Shown piece after piece: positions 18,057 through 26,504 of a stretch of 64,000 nucleotides of DNA; the first letter of the stretch is position 1, and each line of letters opens with the position of its first letter. The translations under genes and the position numbers were made by a program. The notes under the pieces are model-generated. The model worked only from the letters and a program-made list of their open reading frames with translations. It made no database searches and was not told the origin of the DNA. Source of the stretch: Draconibacterium halophilum (GTDB lineage: Bacteria; Bacteroidota; Bacteroidia; Bacteroidales; Prolixibacteraceae); NCBI RefSeq assembly GCF_010448835.1, contig NZ_CP048409.1, forward strand, positions 2,984,001 to 3,048,000, given 5' to 3'.

Positions 18057-21000
18057 ATGAAATTTTTAACATCCTTTATTTTGCTGATGCTAGTTGTTAC
18101 ATCCTTTGCCAGTGCGCAAGGAACACGCTTACTTCGTCAGCCCACAATTTCTGCTGAAAGTATTGTTTTTGTTTATGCCAACGACCTTTGGAAAGTAGAC
18201 AGAAACGGAGGCGATGCCATACGGTTAACCACAAACGAAGGTCAGGAATCCAATCCTCATTTTTCGAACGATGAAAAATGGATCGCTTTTTCAGCACAGT
18301 ACGGTGGCAATACCGATGTGTACGTAATTCCTGCGCAAGGAGGATCGCCACAACGTTTAACCTGGCATCCCGGAGCCGATGTCGTTCAGGGCTGGACACC
18401 TGACGGGAAAGTTATGTTCCGCTCGGGAAGAGAAGCACGACCAACACAAACAAACAAGTTTTTTACCGTATCAATGGAAGGCGGATTACCTAAAGCAATC
18501 GATATTCCGCGTGCCGCATTTGGCGAACTCTCCCCCGACGGACAACAGATCGCTTATATTCCGATTACTTTTTGGGATCCGGAGTGGCGCAACTACCGCG
18601 GCGGACAAGCAATGCCGGTGTGGATTGTTGATATGGCAACCAAAGAGCTCATACGCACGCCACAACCCACCAAAGAACGCCATCTTGATCCGGTGTGGTA
18701 CAACAACAAAGTTTTCTACCTGTCAGAACGCGATTACGCCAGCAATATCTGGTCCTTTGATCCGAAAACCAAAGAAGAAGAGCAACTCACCACGCAGGCA
18801 CAATTTGATATTAAAAACCTCGATGCCTGTAACGACGCAATTGTATACGAATGCGGTGGGTATCTGCATTTACTAAACCCTGAAACCAGCGATGACAAAC
18901 AACTTGTAATAAATGTAAAAGGCGACATGAACTTTGCCCGCGAACGCTGGGATGCGGTTTCGGCAAGTAATCTTACCAACCCAAATATTTCGCCAAATGG
19001 CAAGCGGGCTGTTTTTGAGTACCGTGGTGAAATATTTACCGTTCCAAAAGAGAAAGGAACGTGGAGAAACATCACCAAAACATCAGGAGTGGCCGATCGT
19101 TACCCGGCATGGTCGCCCAAAGGCGATAAAATTGCCTGGTTTAACGATGCTACTGATGAATACAAATTAGTTGTTGCCGATCAGTTTGGTCAGAACAAAA
19201 AAACATACACGCTTGAGAATCCAACATTCTTTTTCCACCCCGAGTGGTCGCCCGACGGTATGCGTATTACCTACACCGACACCGATTACAATATTTGGGT
19301 TATCGAGCTTGAATCAGGTGCAGTTACCAAAGTTGGCACCGATATTTTTGCGCATCCAAACCGCGAAATGCAACCCGTTTGGTCGCCCGACAGCAAATGG
19401 ATTGCTTATGCCCGCCAGCTAAACAGCAGTTTTAAAGCCATTTTTGTTTATAATATCGACACAAAAGAAACGCATCAGCTAACCGATGGGATGGCCGATG
19501 TTTTAACGCCTGCATGGGATGCCAGTGGCAAATACATGTACATTTTGGCCAGTACAAATTATGGTTTGGCAACAGGCTGGCTCGATATGAGTTCGTACGA
19601 TCCTGATGTAACACGAAGTCTGTACTGTATGGTGTTGGCGAAAGATGAAGCCTCGCCTATTTTGCCAACCAGCGACGATGAGGAAATAAACAAAGACGAC
19701 GAGGAAAAGAAGAATGGTGATGAAGAAGACGATAAAGATTCGGAAGATGAAGAAGATGAACTAACGGTTACGATTGATGTAGATGGTATTTCAGAACGAA
19801 TTGTTGCGCTGGATATGCCCAACAGAAACTACACCGGTCTGGTTCAGGGACCTGAGAAAACCGTATTTGTAGCAGAATCGGTCCCCAACCAAAGTGGCTT
19901 AACCATTCATAAGTACGAAGCAAAAGAAAATAAAGCCGAAGAATTTTTAACCGGTATCAGAAACTTCGTAACGTCTGCCGACGGAAAGAATGTATTGTAC
20001 CGCAAAGGTAGTTCATGGGCGATTGCAGAATCAGGCAGCAAACCTAAAAATGGCGATGGCAATCTGAAAACCAACATGAAGATCAAAATCGATCCATCGG
20101 AGGAATACCAACAAATGTTTGATGATTCATGGCGATTTATGCGCGATTTCCTTTATGTTGATAACGTGCATGGTGCGCCCTGGGATAAAATTTACGATTG
20201 GTATTCGCCAATGGTAAAACATGTCCGCCACCGTACCGATATGAACTATATTATTGATATGATTAGCGGAGAAGTTGCTATTGGTCACTCGTATGTGGCA
20301 GGTGGCGATATGCCAGATATTGACAGGGTACCAATAGGACTATTGGGCTGCGACCTAGTTGAAGAAAACGGCTACTACAAAATCTCAAAAATATACGATG
20401 GCGAGAGCTGGAACCCGAATTTTAAAGCGCCACTGGCTGCTCCGGGACTAGATGTTAATGAGGGCGATTACCTGCTTGCCGTAAATGGTGTGGAAGTAAA
20501 AGCACCCATTAATCCTTACAGTCTTTTCGAACAAACATCAGGGCGCCAAACCATTATAAAAGTTAGTGCAACAACATCAGTTAATGATGCCAAAGAAATA
20601 ATAGTTGAGCCGGTTTCAAGCGAACGAAATCTCCGCTCTATCGACTGGATTGAAGGTAATCGCCGAAAAGTAGATGAGCTATCAGGTGGAAAACTGGCCT
20701 ATGTATACTTGCCAAATACCAGTGCAGGTGGGTTTGCATCGTTTAACCGATACTACTTTGCGCAGCAGGATAAAAAAGGTGTTGTACTCGACGAGCGAAA
20801 CAATGGCGGAGGTTCGGCTGCCGATTATATGATTGATGTAATGAGCCGCACACTGCTTGGTTATTTCAACAGTAAGGCCAATGACAATCGACCTTGGACA
20901 ACACCAATGGCCGGAATCTGGGGACCGAAAGTGATGATCATTAACGAACGTGCCGGCTCGGGTGGCGATTTGTTACCTTATATGTTTAAAGAAAAAGACC

Positions 21001-21323
21001 TTGGACCACTAATTGGCACAAGAACCTGGGGGGGTTTGGTTGGTACCTGGGACACACCTCCGCTAATTGATGGCGGACGTATTGTAGCTCCGCGAGGTGG
21101 ATTCTTTGATGTTGATGGCGAATGGGCCGTTGAAGGAGAAGGGATTGCACCTGACATTGAAGTAATACAGGAGCCTAAACTTATATTACAGGGTCGTGAT
21201 CCGCAACTGGAAAAAGCGGTGGAAGTTGCCCTTAACAAATTAAAAGGAAATGAGTTTCAGCTAAAACCTGAACCGGCTGCTCCGGTTCGCTGGAAACGCC
21301 CGGATGGTTTTAAAACCAAATAA
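18057..21323 (+). CDS. Tricorn-type protease (S41 family), exported
   Basis: A 1088-residue protein with a signal peptide (~1-20). Two TolB/WD40-like propellers (~25-560) carry repeated SPDG, WSPDSKWIAY-type strands. A core domain with PDZ (~770-850) and an S41 tail domain follow. His705 in VHGAPWD and Ser968 in ERAGSGGD match the catalytic His and Ser of tricorn. WGGLVG and a C-terminal EGEGIAPDIEV are also typical. An acidic insertion (residues ~540-568, mostly Asp/Glu) interrupts the propeller. Expected to degrade peptides in the periplasm, possibly as a large homo-oligomer. The terminator follows directly. Confidence 0.92.
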   Translation: MKFLTSFILLMLVVTSFASAQGTRLLRQPTISAESIVFVYANDLWKVDRNGGDAIRLTTNEGQESNPHFSNDEKWIAFSAQYGGNTDVYVIPAQGGSPQRLTWHPGADVVQGWTPDGKVMFRSGREARPTQTNKFFTVSMEGGLPKAIDIPRAAFGELSPDGQQIAYIPITFWDPEWRNYRGGQAMPVWIVDMATKELIRTPQPTKERHLDPVWYNNKVFYLSERDYASNIWSFDPKTKEEEQLTTQAQFDIKNLDACNDAIVYECGGYLHLLNPETSDDKQLVINVKGDMNFARERWDAVSASNLTNPNISPNGKRAVFEYRGEIFTVPKEKGTWRNITKTSGVADRYPAWSPKGDKIAWFNDATDEYKLVVADQFGQNKKTYTLENPTFFFHPEWSPDGMRITYTDTDYNIWVIELESGAVTKVGTDIFAHPNREMQPVWSPDSKWIAYARQLNSSFKAIFVYNIDTKETHQLTDGMADVLTPAWDASGKYMYILASTNYGLATGWLDMSSYDPDVTRSLYCMVLAKDEASPILPTSDDEEINKDDEEKKNGDEEDDKDSEDEEDELTVTIDVDGISERIVALDMPNRNYTGLVQGPEKTVFVAESVPNQSGLTIHKYEAKENKAEEFLTGIRNFVTSADGKNVLYRKGSSWAIAESGSKPKNGDGNLKTNMKIKIDPSEEYQQMFDDSWRFMRDFLYVDNVHGAPWDKIYDWYSPMVKHVRHRTDMNYIIDMISGEVAIGHSYVAGGDMPDIDRVPIGLLGCDLVEENGYYKISKIYDGESWNPNFKAPLAAPGLDVNEGDYLLAVNGVEVKAPINPYSLFEQTSGRQTIIKVSATTSVNDAKEIIVEPVSSERNLRSIDWIEGNRRKVDELSGGKLAYVYLPNTSAGGFASFNRYYFAQQDKKGVVLDERNNGGGSAADYMIDVMSRTLLGYFNSKANDNRPWTTPMAGIWGPKVMIINERAGSGGDLLPYMFKEKDLGPLIGTRTWGGLVGTWDTPPLIDGGRIVAPRGGFFDVDGEWAVEGEGIAPDIEVIQEPKLILQGRDPQLEKAVEVALNKLKGNEFQLKPEPAAPVRWKRPDGFKTK

Positions 21324-21333
21324 AACGGCACAA

Positions 21334-21370
21334 AAAAGCCCCGTTCTTTGAAAATAAGAACGGGGCTTTT
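21334..21370. terminator. Bidirectional terminator after tricorn and SUI1-like genes
   Basis: A perfect 15-bp stem (21334-21348 with 21356-21370) has A- and T-rich flanks and serves both convergent genes. Confidence 0.92.
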
Positions 21371-21388
21371 CTTTTATTTTTCAGTCGA

Positions 21389-21736
21389 TTAACCGCCTGA
21401 TCGTTTTACTTTATAACCATCAGCTTTTAGCAAATCCATAACACGCTGACGGAAATCACCTTGAACTAAAATCTCTCTGTCTTTAACTGTGCCGCCTACC
21501 CCACATTTCGATTTGAGTTTTTTACCCAACTTTTTTAGGTCGTCATCAGAACCCACAAATCCGGTTACCAGCGTTACGGCTTTTCCTTTCCGCTTCTTTT
21601 TATCCAGCAAAACCCGCAAATCCTGCTGATTGGCAGGCACGCTTTCCTGCTCTTCCTCTTTGTCTTTATCGTAATCAAAATCAGGGTTGGTTGAAAATAC
21701 AACTCCTAATCGTTCCTTCCAGTCATTATTCGACAT
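21389..21736 (-). CDS. SUI1/eIF1-like translation factor (YciH family)
   Basis: A 115-residue basic protein. The C-terminal ~75 residues form the SUI1 domain: GKAVTLVTGFVGSDDDLKKLGK, then LKSKCGVGGTVKD and EILVQGDFRQRVMDLL. The N-terminal ~40 residues are acidic and disordered. Bacterial members are thought to influence initiation-codon choice, but their role is not well defined. The upstream membrane-protein gene ends 1 bp before its start, so both are one transcript. Confidence 0.92.
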   Translation of the reverse strand: MSNNDWKERLGVVFSTNPDFDYDKDKEEEQESVPANQQDLRVLLDKKKRKGKAVTLVTGFVGSDDDLKKLGKKLKSKCGVGGTVKDREILVQGDFRQRVMDLLKADGYKVKRSGG

Positions 21737-21737
21737 A

Positions 21738-22118
21738 TCACCTCCAAATTACTATTAAACTTCCTGTAAAATAAGCCACTACCCAAAATAAGTAGGCGGC
21801 TTTCGTATATATTATGTGATTTTTACCGGCTCTGCAATCGCGGCCAAAAGAAAAATATATCTTCCAACACCAAACAGCACCTATTAGCATTACAAAAAAA
21901 GCCAATGCGCCGAGAAAACCATGCAGGGTAAAAGGATTTCCTTTTGATCCCAAAATCATCAAAGAAATGGCTATCAAATCGAGCAACACCCCCATAGTTA
22001 AGAATAAAAGTACTATCCTTCCTATAATTCTAAACCGTACAAGGGAAATGCTTGCAATACCGTAGGCGAGAAATGAGAGGGTGATTACAAAAGCTCCAAT
22101 TATGGCTAATGGATTCAT
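21738..22118 (-). CDS. Small four-helix membrane protein
   Basis: A 126-residue protein with four hydrophobic segments (~5-25, 33-55, 66-88, 103-124). No family motif is recognised. The residues between helices 3 and 4 are basic (GRDCRAGKNH). It is directly upstream of the SUI1-like gene with a 1-bp gap. Function unknown. Confidence 0.7.
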   Translation of the reverse strand: MNPLAIIGAFVITLSFLAYGIASISLVRFRIIGRIVLLFLTMGVLLDLIAISLMILGSKGNPFTLHGFLGALAFFVMLIGAVWCWKIYFSFGRDCRAGKNHIIYTKAAYLFWVVAYFTGSLIVIWR

Positions 22119-22200
22119 TCAAATCGGGTTTTCAAGTTATAAAGTTAATTTCATCAATACGATTATTCAAACCACAAATAAATTCTCATCCTGTTGATTT

Positions 22201-22710
22201 CTAATCAAAATTTAAGCGGCCTCTTGTTTCTCTTTTGCTTAATAACAGGTTTTTCATCTTGCCGTTTTTAGTTACCTGAATAATATTACTCTGGTCGCTG
22301 AACACATCAGTTAACAGGTAACAGCTAACTTCAATATTATTCAGTTCTACAATATCATCAATTTCCAGATAAGTCCAAACTACATCCTTCTCCATTTCTT
22401 TTCCAACAAATTTTGGTTCAACAGCTTTTTCGTTCACTTTGAAACGGATGTTTTGTTTCAAATAAGTATAAATGTATTCATCGGCATGTTCACTTTCTCT
22501 GCTTTCTCCCAGATAAAGCTTAGTATGGCCTTCTTCCGACAGGCCAGCCAAGAGATCATCGGCAAAGATCTTTACGGAAATTTCAAGCGATTGGTTTTGC
22601 TCATTATAATTAAGCTGGCAAATACTCACGTAAAAAGGATGTGCCTGCGAAAAAAACACCCCTAAAAAGAGAAACAAAACCGGTAGAATTAATTTTTTAC
22701 TTATTTTCAT
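22201..22710 (-). CDS. DUF6702-like exported protein
   Basis: A 169-residue protein from the ATG at 22710. A longer frame to 22788 would run into the divergent gene's start and add a non-signal leader, so I reject it. The signal peptide is residues ~1-23 (FFSQAHPFYVS). HPFYVSICQLNYNEQNQSLE and KIFADDL match the DUF6702 type, a beta-rich periplasmic protein family of unknown function. It is divergent, with a 34-bp gap, from the HupE/UreJ-like gene, and an M1 peptidase follows. This set recurs in Bacteroidota (from memory of the family context, not checked). Confidence 0.75.
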   Translation of the reverse strand: MKISKKLILPVLFLFLGVFFSQAHPFYVSICQLNYNEQNQSLEISVKIFADDLLAGLSEEGHTKLYLGESRESEHADEYIYTYLKQNIRFKVNEKAVEPKFVGKEMEKDVVWTYLEIDDIVELNNIEVSCYLLTDVFSDQSNIIQVTKNGKMKNLLLSKRETRGRLNFD

Positions 22711-22744
22711 GCCCTTCAAATTATAGGGCAAAAGTAAAAATTTT

Positions 22745-23323
22745 ATGAGTTTATTCGAGATGTACCTCAAATTGGGGTTCAAACACATTATTGATATCCA
22801 TGCTTACGACCACATTGTATTTGTTCTGGTGCTATGTGCCGGGTACTACCTAAACCACTTTAAAAAGGTGTTGATACTTATTACGGCTTTCACCATTGGT
22901 CATTCGGTTACGCTTGCCCTTTCAACCTTAAATATCGTTAACGTATCGTCCGATCTTATTGAGTTCCTGATACCGGCCACCATTTGTGTTACGGCCATTG
23001 CGAATATATTGCCGTTTAAAGCTAAAAATAACCGGATAGTTTATATACTTACTCTATTTTTCGGGCTTATCCACGGGTTGGGTTTTTCAAATTATCTGAA
23101 AGAATTACTGGGCCGCGAGTCGAACATTTTAACCCCACTACTGGCGTTTAATATTGGTCTTGAATTGGGGCAGATTCTTATTCTTGCCATATATTTAGCA
23201 CTGCTGTTTATTACTGTTCAGCTGTTTAGGGTAAAAAACGATTTCTGGCGCACTTTTGTATCTGGAATGGCCTTCGGTATTTCTGTTATTTTAATGATAG
23301 AGAAAGCACCTGCCGTTTTTTAA
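22745..23323 (+). CDS. HupE/UreJ-like membrane protein
   Basis: A 192-residue protein with about six membrane helices. HAYDHIVFVL, TIGHSVTLAL, GLIHGLGFS and AFNIGLELGQ carry the conserved His/Asp/Glu residues of the HupE/UreJ family, which includes nickel or cobalt permease-like proteins. In Bacteroidota the substrate is not established, so metal transport is an inference. It is divergent from the DUF6702-like gene. Confidence 0.82.
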   Translation: MSLFEMYLKLGFKHIIDIHAYDHIVFVLVLCAGYYLNHFKKVLILITAFTIGHSVTLALSTLNIVNVSSDLIEFLIPATICVTAIANILPFKAKNNRIVYILTLFFGLIHGLGFSNYLKELLGRESNILTPLLAFNIGLELGQILILAIYLALLFITVQLFRVKNDFWRTFVSGMAFGISVILMIEKAPAVF

Positions 23324-23469
23324 TCTTTGGCTCAACAACAAAACAAAAGTAATTACAAACTTTTGTAAACAATTTAGGATTTTTATGGTGGAATTTACAA
23401 TAAGTTGAAAGTATTACTAATTTTGTTCTCCTACCATTTTGACATAGATAAAAGATATTTAATTACATA

Positions 23470-25788
23470 ATGAAAAAATTAGCACTTTTTATTACTCTTT
23501 TCGTGTCTGCCTGTGTAGTCTCTGTGGCACAGGAGAACATTAACCTTAATAAGTTCAGACAGTTAAAACAAGAGTTATCAACACCAAATGTTTATCGTAC
23601 GGCATCCGGAGCACCTGGACACGAATACTGGCAACAAAAGGCAGATTATAAAATGGCTATTCGACTGGATGATGAAAACCAGCGAATTTATGGAGAAGAA
23701 ACGATTACCTACCACAACCAATCGCCCGATATTTTGAAATATTTATGGTTACAACTCGACCAGAATATGCGTGCACAAAATTCGGATACTTACAAAACCA
23801 TGACATCCCGATTAAACCAGCGTGTTTCGTTCCGTCAGTTGAAACGTATGATGTACGATTTTGACGGTGGTTTTAAACTGGACTACGTGCAAGATGCCAA
23901 TGGCAACGATTTACCGGCAACCATTAATAAAACCATGATGCGTGTTGATTTACCCGAAACCTTAAAACCGGGCGAATCATTTACTTTTAAAGTAAAATGG
24001 TGGTACAACATAAACGACCGCCTTACAGATGGAGGCCGCTCGGGGTACGAATATTTTAAAAACGAAGACAACTATATTTATACTATAGCACAGTTTTATC
24101 CACGCATGGCCGTTTACAACGAAGTGGAAGGCTGGCAGCACAAACAATTTCTTGGTACTGGTGAATTTACCCTGCCTTTTGGCGATTTTGAAGTAAAACT
24201 GACTGTACCTGCTGACCATGTTGTTGCAGCAACCGGAGTTCTGCAAAACACCAGCGAAGTATTAACGCGGGAGGAAATGGATCGTTTTGAAAAAGCGAAA
24301 ACCAATACTGAAGATCCTGTTTTTATCGTTTCGCAGAAAGATGCTGAAAAAGCAGAGAAAGGGAAATCGAAAGAAGAAAAGACCTGGGTATTTAAAGCCG
24401 AAAATGTTCGCGATTTTGCATTTGCCAGTTCGCGTAAATTCATTTGGGATGCGATGCCTGTTAAATTTGGCGACCGCACCGTAATGGCCATGTCGTATTA
24501 CCCAAAAGAAGGGAACCCGTTGTGGGAACAATATTCAACACGTGTAGTTGCACATACTGTAAAAACATATTCAAAATTCACTTTCGATTATCCTTACCCG
24601 GTAGCAATTTCGGTACATACCGACCGCATTGGAATGGAATACCCGATGATTTGCTTTAACGGTGGCCGCCCCGAAAGCGACGGTACTTACAGCAAACGCA
24701 CCAAGTACGGAATGATTGGTGTAATCATTCACGAAGTGGGACATAACTTCTTCCCGATGATTGTAAACTCCGACGAACGCCAGTGGACCTGGATGGACGA
24801 AGGATTAAATACATTTGTACAGTTTTTAACCGAACAGGAATGGGAACCCAATTACCCGTCGTCGCGCGCAATAGCAAGTAATATTGTGCCTTACATGAGT
24901 GGCGACAAAAAATTTATTTCGCCAATAATGACCAACTCCGAATCGGTTTGGAACCTCGGTAGCAATGCTTACGCAAAACCAAGTACAGCATTGAATATTC
25001 TGCGCGAAACGGTAATGGGCCGCGACCTGTTCGACTATGCTTTTAAAGAATATGCACATCGCTGGATGTTTAAACACCCTACCCCGGCCGATTTCTTCCG
25101 CACCATGGAAGATGCTTCGGGTGTTGACCTTGACTGGTTCTGGCGCGGATGGTTTTTTACTACCGACCATTGCGATATTTCAATGGAAAATGTAAAGTGG
25201 TACCAGGCAAATACCAAAAATCCGGAGGTGGAAAAACCATTAAAAAAAGTCACCGACGAAGAAGCTGCTCTTTCAATTACCACAATGCGTAACAAAGCGT
25301 TTGCCGAAAATACCTACAGATCAAAACATCCGGCGGCGGAAGACTTCTACACCACTTACGACGAATATAAAGTAACCAAAGAAGATAAAGAGGAATACGA
25401 CAAGTTTATAAAAAGTCTGCCTGACGAAGAAAAAGAATTGCTTGGCGCAAATCTGAACTTCTACCAAATCGATTTCAAAAACCTGGGAGGCCTGGTAATG
25501 CCGGTGATCTTAAAATTTAAATTTGTTGACGGTACAGAAGAGGTGCAGTATATTCCGGCAGAAATATGGCGCAAAAACAACGAAGAAGTATCAAAAGTAT
25601 TTATGTTTGGTAAGGAGGTGGAGCAAATAACACTCGACCCTTATCGCGAAACTGCTGACACGGATTTAAACAACAACTTTTGGCCAACACGCAAACAACC
25701 AACCCGTTTCGAACTGTATAAATCAAGATATGGCGGTGGTCGTTACGGGGGTGCCCAAAACCCTATGCAGAAAGCAAAAAAGAAATAA
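23470..25788 (+). CDS. M1 family metallopeptidase, exported
   Basis: A 772-residue protein with a signal peptide (~1-20). Zinc motif: His421-Glu422 and His425 in IHEVGHNFFP, then Glu444 in WMDEGLNTF, the exact HEXXH-18-E spacing. The usual GXMEN exopeptidase loop appears as GMEYPMICFN near residue ~390. It is an aminopeptidase-like enzyme working in the periplasm. The C-terminal ~150 residues are charged, with a Gly/Tyr/Arg-rich end. TAATTTTG at 23418-23425 is a candidate -7 element. Confidence 0.92.
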   Translation: MKKLALFITLFVSACVVSVAQENINLNKFRQLKQELSTPNVYRTASGAPGHEYWQQKADYKMAIRLDDENQRIYGEETITYHNQSPDILKYLWLQLDQNMRAQNSDTYKTMTSRLNQRVSFRQLKRMMYDFDGGFKLDYVQDANGNDLPATINKTMMRVDLPETLKPGESFTFKVKWWYNINDRLTDGGRSGYEYFKNEDNYIYTIAQFYPRMAVYNEVEGWQHKQFLGTGEFTLPFGDFEVKLTVPADHVVAATGVLQNTSEVLTREEMDRFEKAKTNTEDPVFIVSQKDAEKAEKGKSKEEKTWVFKAENVRDFAFASSRKFIWDAMPVKFGDRTVMAMSYYPKEGNPLWEQYSTRVVAHTVKTYSKFTFDYPYPVAISVHTDRIGMEYPMICFNGGRPESDGTYSKRTKYGMIGVIIHEVGHNFFPMIVNSDERQWTWMDEGLNTFVQFLTEQEWEPNYPSSRAIASNIVPYMSGDKKFISPIMTNSESVWNLGSNAYAKPSTALNILRETVMGRDLFDYAFKEYAHRWMFKHPTPADFFRTMEDASGVDLDWFWRGWFFTTDHCDISMENVKWYQANTKNPEVEKPLKKVTDEEAALSITTMRNKAFAENTYRSKHPAAEDFYTTYDEYKVTKEDKEEYDKFIKSLPDEEKELLGANLNFYQIDFKNLGGLVMPVILKFKFVDGTEEVQYIPAEIWRKNNEEVSKVFMFGKEVEQITLDPYRETADTDLNNNFWPTRKQPTRFELYKSRYGGGRYGGAQNPMQKAKKK

Positions 25789-25814
25789 GCCTAACCACGA
25801 TTTCAGATAAATCG

Positions 25815-25855
25815 AAAAAGGAAGCACTCTGTTTTAGAGTTTGTTTCCTTTTTTT
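25815..25855 (+). terminator. Terminator of the M1 peptidase gene
   Basis: AAAAAGGAA (25815-25823) and ACTCT pair with AGAGT and TTCCTTTTT, then a T run. It overlaps the false TTG start of the downstream kinase remnant. Confidence 0.8.
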
Positions 25856-25894
25856 ATGCAAAAATATCACTGCCCTGGCTCACCATGCTATAAA

Positions 25895-26113
25895 GTTTCG
25901 GACACCGGACAAGGTATAAAGCCGGAAGTAATCAATTCATTCTATAAATTTGCAACAAACACATCAACGATTGGCACAAATGGAGAAGTTGGTTCAGGAT
26001 TGGTACTTGTGCTTTGTAAAGAGTTAGCATCAAGACTGAATGGTATAATCAATATTGAAAGCAATATTGGTGTTGGTGCCAAAGTTATGATTGACTTTCT
26101 ATTGGTAGCGTAA
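25895..26113 (+). pseudogene. Remnant of a histidine-kinase ATPase domain
   Basis: About 72 residues resemble only the C-terminal half of a HATPase domain: VSDTGQGIKPEVI (N/G1 box region), GEVGSGLVLVLCKEL (G2 box, with GLGL changed to GLVLVL), then the closing INIESNIGVGAKVMI. There is no N-terminal lobe, dimerisation domain or start codon. The sequence before it reads out of family and contains a terminator. I call it a decayed fragment of a kinase gene. Confidence 0.7.
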
Positions 26114-26504
26114 CAATTTATAAAATCTGAAAACACCAGGGCAGAACAAAATGCAAATGTAATGCAGGTTTTCGTTGGGAATCCAACTACGCTCGTTGTT
26201 GCAGCACCGCCACTTCGTCAGCCGGCTGGCTTAACTTATTGATTGACACCTAACTAATACCTTGATTGGGGAAAAAACTGCAATCCCTTACTAATCTTAC
26301 TCCTCCGTTACAAACAATCCTGAAAAGCACACCTCGGGTAAAAATAAAGTATCCCACGGTGATTTCTTTATTTCCTGTACTTTTATGGAAATTCTCAATG
26401 AAATGCACCCTGACTCTGCATGAAAAATGTATTTAAAATATTTTCTGCTAAAATTGCTATATTTAGAGAATATAGGATTGATAACACTTTAGATATAGAC
26501 ATAA
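26114..26504. other. Intergenic stretch without recognised gene
   Basis: About 390 bp upstream of the hybrid kinase. No ORF, tRNA, strong hairpin or repeat is recognised. A short GC-richer patch at ~26180-26235 stands out from AT-rich surroundings and might be debris from the same lost locus as the kinase remnant. Confidence 0.4.

Noticed and set aside
18379..18876. 165-residue ORF inside the tricorn gene
   Set aside because: It is a shifted frame of a well-supported 1088-residue protein.
25841..26113. 90-residue protein from TTG at 25841
   Set aside because: The start lies inside the M1 terminator, and the first 18 residues are unrelated to the ATPase remnant.
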